The notes below the pieces were generated by a model, which did not search any database, was not told the origin of the DNA, and worked only from the letters and a program-made list of their open reading frames with translations. A stretch of DNA of 8,161 nt from Acidobacteriota bacterium. Its GTDB lineage: Bacteria; Acidobacteriota; Vicinamibacteria; Vicinamibacterales; JAKQTR01. This document shows, piece after piece, positions 1-5,596 of the stretch (positions are counted from its first letter, which is position 1; each line of letters begins with the position of its first letter). A program made the position numbers and the translations under genes. Location: assembly GCA_026393735.1 (NCBI GenBank), contig JAPKZP010000232.1, positions 1 through 8,161 on the forward strand, in the 5' to 3' direction.

Positions 1-422
1 ACGACCGTATAGACGACGATGACGGCGCGGAAGACAAGCGACACCCAGCGCTGGATGCTCCCATCCCGAAAGACCAGCAGGAACAGCAGGGCGACACCGG
101 CCATGACCGGTGTGTCGAACCTGAGGAGCTGGAGCTGAACCCGCATCGGAGCGACCAGCGCGGTGAGGCCGAGGATGACGCCGATGTTGAAGATGTTCGA
201 GCCGACCACGTTCCCGATGGCGATGGCGCCCTGGCCCTGGACAGCCGCCGTGGAACTGACAATCAGTTCCGGCGTGCTGGTGCCGTACGCCACCACCGTC
301 AGCCCGACAAGCAGCGGCGTGACCCCGAGCCGCACGGCCAGCGACGCCCCGCCACGCACGAGCCACTCGGCGCCGAAGTAAAGAGCCACCAGACCCGTCA
401 GCAGCAGCAACGCGATCAGCAT
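1..422 (-). CDS. Sodium/calcium exchanger (CaCA) family antiporter, N-terminal part
   Basis: This is a membrane cation antiporter of the CaCA superfamily, which exchanges Ca2+ (or a similar cation) for Na+ or H+ across the inner membrane. The frame starts at ATG 422-420 and is cut by the left edge after 140 codons, about half of a normal bacterial member (roughly 300-350 residues). The first hydrophobic helix spans residues 1-15. The alpha-1 repeat is clear: GTSTPEL at residues 47-53 and GNVVGSNIFN at 70-79, the acidic and polar residues that bind cations in this family. More hydrophobic segments follow at about 80-92, 105-118 and 127-140. The second (alpha-2) repeat lies outside the window. 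A GGAG on the minus strand 10 bases before the ATG supports the start. The gene is divergent from the site-2 protease gene and shares a 111-bp upstream region with it. The family call is solid; the transported ion cannot be read from the sequence. Confidence 0.9.
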   Translation of the reverse strand, partial: MLIALLLLTGLVALYFGAEWLVRGGASLAVRLGVTPLLVGLTVVAYGTSTPELIVSSTAAVQGQGAIAIGNVVGSNIFNIGVILGLTALVAPMRVQLQLLRFDTPVMAGVALLFLLVFRDGSIQRWVSLVFRAVIVVYTV

Positions 423-458
423 GAGAGAGACACTCCAAGTCGGAGCATTATGACGCAC

Positions 459-476
459 GTTCCCGCCAGTGGGAAC
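459..476. promoter_or_regulatory. Palindrome in the divergent intergenic region, possible operator
   Basis: The sequence GTTCCC, six bases (GCCAGT), then GGGAAC forms a perfect 6+6 inverted repeat. A shorter one, CCAG-TC-CTGG, follows at 476-485. It lies between the divergent starts of the antiporter (422) and the site-2 protease (534), where an operator for either gene would sit. I see no strong -35/-10 pair to anchor it, and in GC-rich DNA a 6-bp arm can arise by chance. Regulatory function is inference. Confidence 0.3.
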
Positions 477-533
477 CAGTCCTGGAACGCCCGCGTCATA
501 TGCAGGAGCGCATCCCCAATTTGCGAGGTAGCC

Positions 534-1616
534 ATGAAGTGGTCGTGGAAAATCGGACAGTTCGCCGGCATCGGCGTCTACATGCACGCGACCTTCCTGC
601 TGCTGATTGGCTGGGTGGCGGTGTCACACTGGGTGCAAGCCCGCAGCCTGGAGGCCGTGCTGTCAGGGGTGGGGTTCATCCTGGCCCTGTTCGCGTGCGT
701 GGTGGCGCACGAGTACGGCCATGCCCTGACGGCCCGCTACTACGGCATCCGGACAAAGGACATCACGCTGCTGCCCATCGGCGGCGTGGCGCGGCTCGAG
801 CGGATGCCTGACGACCCGCGCCAGGAACTCCGGGTGGCCCTTGCCGGACCGGCCGTCAACGTGGTCATTGCCGCGGCCCTGTTCGCCTGGCTGGTCGTCA
901 CCAACACCTTCAGCCCTCTCGCCGAACTGAGCGTAGCGCAGGGTTCCTTCCTGGAGCGGCTGATGGTGGTCAACGCCGGGCTGGTGCTGTTCAACCTGCT
1001 CCCCGCGTTTCCGATGGACGGCGGGCGTGTCATGCGGGCGCTGCTGGCGACGCGCATGGAGTACACCCGCGCCACGCAACTGGCGGCAAACGTCGGCCAG
1101 GGCATGGCGCTGCTCTTCGGCTTCCTGGGCCTGATTGGCAACCCGTTCCTGCTCTTCATCGCGTTCTTCGTGTGGATCGGCGCAGCGCAGGAAGCCAGTA
1201 TGGTGCAGATGAAGTCGGCGTTGGGCGGCATCCCCGTCGGACGGGCGATGCTGACCGATTTCCAGTCGCTGGCCCCGTCCGACAGCCTGGGCCGCGCCGT
1301 CGAGCTCATCCTGGCCGGCTCCCAGCAGGACTTCCCCGTCGTCGACAGCGGTCGCGTGGTGGGGGTGCTGACGCGCGGCGACCTGCTGACGGCCCTGCCG
1401 CAGCACGGCCAGGGGGTGGCGGTCCGCGAGGTGATGCGGCGCGAGTTCCAGATGGTCCATTCGGGGGACATGCTGGAGAGCGCGATGCAGCGGCTTCAGG
1501 AGTGTGCGTGCCATACCCTGCCGGTACAGCACGGCGGCCGGGTTGTGGGCCTGCTGACGATGGACAATGTGGGCGAGTTCGTGGCGATCCAGGCCGCGCT
1601 CGGCGGGACCCGGTAG
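534..1616 (+). CDS. Site-2 protease family (M50) intramembrane metalloprotease with two CBS domains
   Basis: This is a 360-residue polytopic zinc metalloprotease of the kind that cuts substrates, often anti-sigma factors or pro-proteins, within the membrane. The zinc motif HEYGH is at residues 59-63 in a hydrophobic helix. The third-ligand motif NLLPAFPMDGG is at 154-164, with Asp162 the expected ligand. Other hydrophobic segments lie at about 20-31, 43-57, 104-122, 143-156 and 190-217. A cytoplasmic tail carries a CBS pair, about 233-285 and 297-350, which in this family probably senses adenine nucleotides and gates activity. This order matches the SpoIVFB-like/CBS group. I chose ATG 534 over the in-frame ATG at 450: a GAGG lies five bases before it, the family N-terminus (MKWSWKIG) begins there, and the 28 extra residues look non-coding. 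The substrate is unknown and no sigma/anti-sigma pair is nearby. The next gene on the same strand starts 132 bases later and probably has its own promoter. Confidence 0.93.
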   Translation: MKWSWKIGQFAGIGVYMHATFLLLIGWVAVSHWVQARSLEAVLSGVGFILALFACVVAHEYGHALTARYYGIRTKDITLLPIGGVARLERMPDDPRQELRVALAGPAVNVVIAAALFAWLVVTNTFSPLAELSVAQGSFLERLMVVNAGLVLFNLLPAFPMDGGRVMRALLATRMEYTRATQLAANVGQGMALLFGFLGLIGNPFLLFIAFFVWIGAAQEASMVQMKSALGGIPVGRAMLTDFQSLAPSDSLGRAVELILAGSQQDFPVVDSGRVVGVLTRGDLLTALPQHGQGVAVREVMRREFQMVHSGDMLESAMQRLQECACHTLPVQHGGRVVGLLTMDNVGEFVAIQAALGGTR

Positions 1617-1687
1617 TCGGGCCGCCGGATGTGCCGGGACGTCCGACCCGCCCCACACGCCGCGCGACATCGTTCTGGGCGGTTGGG

Positions 1688-1716
1688 TTGGAGCGGCCGC
1701 GCGGCATGAGTACGAT
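1688..1716 (+). promoter_or_regulatory. Candidate sigma70-type promoter of the exported beta-barrel gene
   Basis: TTGGAG (1688-1693) and TACGAT (1711-1716) are separated by exactly 17 bases, 33 bases before the start codon at 1749. The -10 matches four of six consensus positions and the -35 three of six. Position and spacing are right, but the match is modest in a 132-base gap that otherwise holds no gene. Confidence 0.3.
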
Positions 1717-1748
1717 CCGTCATAGCCCGTCCCCCTGGAGTTACTCTC

Positions 1749-2501
1749 ATGCGCACACGATTCGCAGCCGCGTTGTTGATGTCGGCATTCCTGCTGTCCG
1801 CTGTCTCCGCGGCCAGCGCCCAGGATCGGTGGCGCGTCGATTTCGAGAACGGCGCCGCGATTGCCGGCTCCAACGATGTGCGGATCCCGGGCGACACGGG
1901 CACGTTGTTCTCGCTGACCGACGATCTCGCCTCCGACACCGCCTACTTCTGGCGCCTGCGCGCCGACGTCCGTCTGGCTCCGAAGCATGTGCTGTCGGCG
2001 CTGGTCGCGCCGCTGACGATCCACGCGTCAGGGACGTTCGACGAGCCGGTGTCGTTTGCGGGTGCCACCTTCGCCCCGGGCATCCCGACCACGGGCCTCT
2101 ACGTCTTCAATTCGTATCGCGTGACCTACCGGTACGAGCCGGTCCGGAGGGAGAACTGGATGTTCGGTGTCGGTGTCACCGTGAAGGTCCGCGATGCCGA
2201 AACCCGGCTTGAAGCCGGCGGGACGTCGGCTGCGAAGACCAACGTGGGACCCGTACCGCTCGTGAACTTCAAGTTCGAGCGCCGGCTGGGTGCGCGAGCC
2301 ACGTTCCTGCTCGAGGGCGATGCCCTGGCGGCGCCGCAGGGCCGCGCGGAGGACATCTTCGCGGGTATCCTCGTGCACGCGGGCAAGCAGTGGTCGATCA
2401 AGGCCGGCTACCGTTTCCTCGAGGGCGGCGCGGACAACGACGAGGTCTACACGTTCGCGCTGGTGCACTACGTCGCCGCCGGCGTGGTCGTCCGCTTCTG
2501 A
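1749..2501 (+). CDS. Exported protein, probable small outer-membrane beta-barrel, family not recognised
   Basis: This is a 250-residue protein with a clear Sec signal peptide: MRTR, a hydrophobic stretch at residues 5-20, and a predicted cut after Ala-Ser-Ala at 22-24. The mature part has repeated stretches of alternating polar and hydrophobic residues (about 66-76, 78-92, 113-130, 136-148, 169-178, 182-191, 203-223 and 232-250). It ends in VVVRF, a terminal Phe typical of outer-membrane beta-barrels recognised by the BAM machinery. Size and strand count suggest an 8- to 10-stranded barrel, which would be structural or adhesive rather than a large porin; this is inference. There are no cysteines in the mature part and no OmpA-type peptidoglycan domain. 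The start is supported by GGAG at 1737-1740, eight bases before the ATG. The gene ends in tandem stops (TGATGA) and converges, 37 bases apart, on the DUF393 gene. I do not recognise a specific family. Confidence 0.85.
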   Translation: MRTRFAAALLMSAFLLSAVSAASAQDRWRVDFENGAAIAGSNDVRIPGDTGTLFSLTDDLASDTAYFWRLRADVRLAPKHVLSALVAPLTIHASGTFDEPVSFAGATFAPGIPTTGLYVFNSYRVTYRYEPVRRENWMFGVGVTVKVRDAETRLEAGGTSAAKTNVGPVPLVNFKFERRLGARATFLLEGDALAAPQGRAEDIFAGILVHAGKQWSIKAGYRFLEGGADNDEVYTFALVHYVAAGVVVRF

Positions 2502-2538
2502 TGAGGACGACGGGAGTGGATGGCGGGAAGGGGCGCGG

Positions 2539-2940
2539 TCAGGCCGGCTTGGCTCCGGTGTCGCACGTGTTCGTCGTGCAACGGCCGAACCACCGCGTCC
2601 TGTTCCTCGCGAAGATCGCGTAGCCCCAGTCGAGCACCTGCGAAATGCCGGGCCACCGGCTCACGGCCACCAGCGGGCCGAAACCGACGGCGGCATACAG
2701 GCGGCGGAACACCTCGACGCCGTGCACCCAGGTTCCGTCCGAGGTCCGGGCGTGCATCCGTGCCATCAGGTCCTCGAAGCCCGGGCTGCCCTCGGACGCC
2801 TGAAAGCCGGGTGCGTCGATGTCGGTGAAGCGGATCCGGCCCTGCCGGTCCAGCCGCCTGAGCACTCGGACCTCGCGCAGGCACACCGGGCAGCCGCCGT
2901 CGTAGAAGACCTCGATGTCGCTCCCGGATGATCCAGACAT
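2539..2940 (-). CDS. DCC-family (DUF393) thiol-disulfide oxidoreductase-like protein
   Basis: This is a complete 133-residue cytoplasmic protein of the DUF393/DCC family, named for its Asp-Cys-Cys signature. YDGGCPVC at residues 13-20 gives Asp14, Cys17 and Cys20, the CxxC of a thioredoxin-like fold. The middle (GTWVHGVEVFRRLYAAVG, about 69-86) and the following Trp/Gly/Pro-rich stretch (about 95-118) also fit the family. Two further cysteines lie near the C-terminus (121 and 126). Members are about 110-140 residues, so it is full length. A redox role is inferred from the fold; no substrate is known for most members. The start at 2940 is backed by GGAGG on the minus strand, ten bases before the ATG. 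The open frame 2943-3077 ends two bases upstream, so the gene was probably the last of an operon now broken. It converges with the beta-barrel gene, and no clear terminator is seen in the 37-base gap. Confidence 0.9.
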   Translation of the reverse strand: MSGSSGSDIEVFYDGGCPVCLREVRVLRRLDRQGRIRFTDIDAPGFQASEGSPGFEDLMARMHARTSDGTWVHGVEVFRRLYAAVGFGPLVAVSRWPGISQVLDWGYAIFARNRTRWFGRCTTNTCDTGAKPA

Positions 2941-2942
2941 GG

Positions 2943-3077
2943 TCAGATGGCCTCCGTGTCGAGCAGCCAGTCGATCGGGGAGGCGACCTCCTCCCGGGTC
3001 CCGATGCTGCCGAGGGCACGCAACGACGCTGACGCCTTCGCGGCCGCCTTACACTGACAACGTGATCGGCCTGGAGA
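2943..3077 (-). pseudogene. C-terminal remnant of an unidentified gene, abutting the DUF393 gene
   Basis: On the minus strand an open frame runs from just after a TAA (3080-3078) to a TGA (2945-2943), two bases before the DUF393 start. The last about 35 codons look coding: strongly G/C-ended codons and a sensible helical sequence (LRALGSIGTREEV, then SPIDWLLDTEAI). There is no in-frame ATG or GTG. The only alternative start is a TTG that would give 26 residues, and the first codons (S-R-C-Q-C-K) look unlike the rest. The stop-to-start spacing of two bases is typical of operon neighbours. The best reading is the 3' end of a larger gene that lost its front near 3050-3080. The LRALGSIG stretch faintly recalls a HEAT-type helical repeat, but it is too short to assign. 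It could also be chance open frame in GC-rich DNA. Confidence 0.45.
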
Positions 3078-3086
3078 TTATGGGCA

Positions 3087-3163
3087 CCCCTAGCTCAGCC
3101 ATAGCATCCCGGTGACGCCGGGAATACGACAGCAGTTTTGCCGGCTGCAACTGCCATGAGGGG
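3087..3163. other. Hairpin-rich intergenic element closed by CCCCT/AGGGG
   Basis: Between the isomerase gene and the DUF393 gene remnant, about 77 bases can fold as one nested unit. CCCCT (3087-3091) pairs with AGGGG (3159-3163). Inside are a perfect 6-bp hairpin, TCCCGG with a TGACG loop and CCGGGA (3107-3123), and GCAGTT/AACTGC (3132-3137 with 3149-3154). It lies just downstream of the isomerase stop on the minus strand, so it could aid transcription termination or mRNA 3'-end protection, but no T-run follows, so it is not a classical intrinsic terminator. A structured leader for the DUF393 transcript or a small mobile repeat is also possible. I could not match it to a known riboswitch. Confidence 0.4.
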
Positions 3164-3176
3164 AAGGAACTACGTT

Positions 3177-4268
3177 TCAATGCGTTGCCGTTCCTGGCGG
3201 CAGACACTCCAACAGGACGACCCCGTTCGGGCCGGTGATGTCCAGCGCGTCCAAACCGTGCGGAACGACGATGCGATCGAACGGGGACAGTGATGCGTGC
3301 TCGTGTGCCGTGGCGATGTCACACGAACCCTCCACCACCAGCAATATCGTGAAGCCGTGTGCGCGCCATGCACTCCGCCCGGTCAGCGTGGTGCGCAGGA
3401 CGCTGAACCGGTCGGTCACGCGTCCATCCACCAACGCCTCGCGGTGCAGCGTGGCATTCTCTTCAATCGTGCGGGGCTGACAGTGCCACGTGGATTGCAC
3501 GGCGGATGCCGGCAGCGGTTCAAGAGAAGACATATCCAGCGCGAAGTCCACGTCCCGGTTCATGAACCGCGCGGACTCAGGGATGACGCGACCCGCGACA
3601 GTGAACTCCACGCGTGCGACGAAATCCGTCGGCTCCATGACTTCCACCATGAGCACGCCGCCGCCGATGGCGTGGGGCAATCCGCCGCACACGACATAGA
3701 CGTCGCCGGGCTTCACCGGAATCTTCTCGAAGCATCGTTCCATCGCCGCGATGTCCTGCTCCACGATCATGCGCCGCAGTGCCTCGCGCGTGGGTGGATG
3801 TTGAAAGCCGAGGTAGATGTAGGGCTCGGTCACGTCGGGCCGCGTGCTCAGGATGTAATAGGCCTCCGTCTTGCCACTCTCGGCGCCGAGACGCCGGCGC
3901 GAAAACTCAACCGTGGGATGCACTTGAAACGGCAGGCGCACCGCCGAGTCCAGATACTTCACCAGCACCATCGGGTTCGTGCCGAATCGTTCGACGTGCG
4001 CTGCGCCGAGGAAGTACTCCGGGTCGGCGGTGACGAGATCGGCCAGCACCGCTTCGCCGCCGGAAGACCTCACGCGCGCCAGGCCCTCGTCCTTCACGTC
4101 ACGGTTGGGATTGACGGCGCGCACGGTCGAACCCAGCCAGTCTTCCGGAAACGGGCCGTCGGCGGGCTCCGCGCGGCGTTCCATGCGGTCCAGTATGAGT
4201 CCGCCGGAGTAGGTGCGCCACACGCGGTTCGGCAGCAGGCGGAGGATCCTTCCGCGGTGCGCGTTCAT
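3177..4268 (-). CDS. Class I mannose-6-phosphate isomerase-like double-cupin protein
   Basis: This is a 363-residue cytoplasmic metal-dependent aldose-ketose isomerase of the type I phosphomannose isomerase family, expected to convert mannose-6-phosphate to fructose-6-phosphate. The N-terminus (RVWRTYSGG, 15-23; FPEDWLGSTV, 40-49) matches a family block. Likely metal ligands are all present: Gln115 and His117 in FQVHP, Glu135 in GKTEAYYIL, and His199 in GGLPHAIGGG. A second cupin spans about 300-358. The EVMEPTDFVARVEF block (209-222) takes the place of the E-x-Q-Q-x-S-D block common in Bacillus-type enzymes, so this is a divergent subgroup whose exact substrate is less certain. The start ATG overlaps the transporter stop as ATGA (4265-4268), so translation is probably coupled. 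It is the last gene of the operon; the neighbouring alpha-mannosidase supports a mannose role. Confidence 0.85.
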   Translation of the reverse strand: MNAHRGRILRLLPNRVWRTYSGGLILDRMERRAEPADGPFPEDWLGSTVRAVNPNRDVKDEGLARVRSSGGEAVLADLVTADPEYFLGAAHVERFGTNPMVLVKYLDSAVRLPFQVHPTVEFSRRRLGAESGKTEAYYILSTRPDVTEPYIYLGFQHPPTREALRRMIVEQDIAAMERCFEKIPVKPGDVYVVCGGLPHAIGGGVLMVEVMEPTDFVARVEFTVAGRVIPESARFMNRDVDFALDMSSLEPLPASAVQSTWHCQPRTIEENATLHREALVDGRVTDRFSVLRTTLTGRSAWRAHGFTILLVVEGSCDIATAHEHASLSPFDRIVVPHGLDALDITGPNGVVLLECLPPGTATH

Positions 4269-5596
4269 TGGGCGCCCTCCAGCTTCATCGGATCGAGTCT
4301 CGGCAGCAGCAGATGCAGAATCCCCAGTGCCACGAGATACACACACGAGGCGATGGCGAACGGGATCACATAGCTGTGCGTGGTGTCGAGCACGAAGCCG
4401 ACGAGCTTGGCAATGAACATCCCGCCGACCGCCGCCGCCATGCCGCCGATGCCCGCCACGGAACTCACCGCATGCTTCGGCACGGTGTCTGTCGCAACGG
4501 TGAACAGGTTGGCGGAAAAGCCAAGATGCGAGGCCGCCGCGAGCCCGATCAAGAAGACCGACGGCCACAGGCCGATTGGCTGTGACACCAGAAAGACCGG
4601 CGTGACGCACAAGGCGCAGCCGAGCATCACGGTCTTGCGCGCGGCATTGATGCTCCAGCCCCGGCCAATCAGCCGCATCGACAGCCAGCCGCCGCTCACG
4701 CTGCCGATGTCGGCCATGATGTAAATGACCATCACGGGCAGGGCCATGGCCGCTGCGGACGCCGCCGCACTGGCCGTCGTGAGGTTGTATTGCTTCGCCA
4801 GGAACCCCGGAACCCAGAACAGATAAAACCACCAGATCGGATCGCTCAGTCCTTTGGCGAGCAGGAACGCCCACGTCTGACGATGACGAAACAGCTGGAA
4901 CCAGGAGACCGTCCCGTGCGGCGGATTCGGGTCGCTGCGAATGTAGGCGAGCTCCGATGTCTTCAGCCACGGATGACGGTCGGGATTGCGATACCCCACC
5001 AGCCAGACGCACAGCCAGATCACGTCCAGCGTGGCCGTGAACAGGAAGACAAACGGCCACGCCACCAGTGTCAAGATGAGCGGCACGGCCAGGGGCGTGA
5101 TCGTCGCACCGACGGACGAACCGGCGTTCACTACGCCCATGCCCACGGCGCGTTCCTTGCGCGGAAACCACTCGCTCACGGCTTTCGCGCAGCCGGGCCA
5201 GCAGCCGGATTCGCCGATGCCCAGCGCAAAACGCGCGAGACAGAAGCCCATGACCGAACTCACAAAGCTGTGGCTCGCTGCAGCGATGGCGCACATGCCG
5301 ACCACCAACGCCATGCCCCAGCGCACGCCGATGCGATCCACCACCCGGCTCACCGTGACGAGGCCGATGGCGTAGGCGAGCTGAAAACAGAAGACGACGT
5401 TGGCATAATCGGTTTCCGTCCAGTGCAAGTCCTGGACAATCGTCGGCTTGAGCACGCCGAGGAGAAACCGGTCCATGTAGTTGATGGTGGTCGCGCAAAA
5501 CAGCACGCCGAGAATCATCCAGCGGAAACGGCCCGCCGCCGACGCGGGAGCGGCAGGCGACTCAGTGTGATCAGGTGGCCTGTTGGTCGCGGTCAT
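4265..5596 (-). CDS. MFS transporter, anion:cation symporter (hexuronate-transporter-like) family
   Basis: This is a 443-residue, 12-helix inner-membrane secondary transporter. Family marks are INYMDR (38-43) after the first helix, the loop motif SRVVDRIGVRWG (83-94), RFALGIGESG (122-131), EWFPRKERA (142-150) and NAGSSVGA (157-164), as in ExuT-type and related ACS-family carriers. These use the proton gradient to import sugar acids or similar organic anions. A Pro/Ala-rich, probably disordered N-terminus (about 1-22) precedes helix 1. The central cytoplasmic loop is at about 203-238 and helix 7 begins near 240. Context argues for a mannose-derived substrate: the start overlaps the GH92 stop as ATGA (5593-5596), and its own stop overlaps the isomerase start in the same way. 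The substrate is therefore inferred as mannose, a manno-oligosaccharide or an oxidised mannoside; the sequence alone does not decide. Confidence 0.92.
   Translation of the reverse strand: MTATNRPPDHTESPAAPASAAGRFRWMILGVLFCATTINYMDRFLLGVLKPTIVQDLHWTETDYANVVFCFQLAYAIGLVTVSRVVDRIGVRWGMALVVGMCAIAAASHSFVSSVMGFCLARFALGIGESGCWPGCAKAVSEWFPRKERAVGMGVVNAGSSVGATITPLAVPLILTLVAWPFVFLFTATLDVIWLCVWLVGYRNPDRHPWLKTSELAYIRSDPNPPHGTVSWFQLFRHRQTWAFLLAKGLSDPIWWFYLFWVPGFLAKQYNLTTASAAASAAAMALPVMVIYIMADIGSVSGGWLSMRLIGRGWSINAARKTVMLGCALCVTPVFLVSQPIGLWPSVFLIGLAAASHLGFSANLFTVATDTVPKHAVSSVAGIGGMAAAVGGMFIAKLVGFVLDTTHSYVIPFAIASCVYLVALGILHLLLPRLDPMKLEGAQ

Noticed and set aside
450..533. Upstream in-frame start (ATG 450) for the site-2 protease
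   Set aside because: There is no ribosome binding site before it, the extra 28 residues do not resemble the family, and the region carries the palindrome. ATG 534 has GAGG at proper spacing.
663..2024. Long 453-codon open frame on the minus strand opposite the protease and beta-barrel genes
   Set aside because: It is Arg/His/Gln-rich low-complexity translation antisense to two well-supported genes, as expected from GC-rich codon bias. It has no domain motif.
3082..3155. tRNA-like stretch: TAGCTCAG D-arm-like box and a 5-bp stem with a 7-base loop reading GTGACGC (anticodon GAC)
   Set aside because: The acceptor halves do not pair beyond two bases, the T-loop lacks the TTCGA core, and the D-stem is only three pairs. 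The resemblance is partial and probably accidental.
3081..3170. Cyclic-di-GMP or other known riboswitch in the structured gap
   Set aside because: The conserved GCAAA and ACGCAAAGC segments of the c-di-GMP-I class are absent, and I found no TPP, SAM, cobalamin, glycine or fluoride core on either strand.
3297..4373. Open frame of 358 codons on the plus strand opposite the isomerase gene
   Set aside because: Its translation is His/Arg-rich with no family motif, and it lies antisense to the isomerase, which carries all its metal ligands.
4269..5498. In-frame 410-codon upstream extension of the isomerase into the transporter gene
   Set aside because: The extension is the out-of-frame shadow of the MFS gene. 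The isomerase begins naturally at ATG 4268, with the family N-terminus following and an ATGA overlap.
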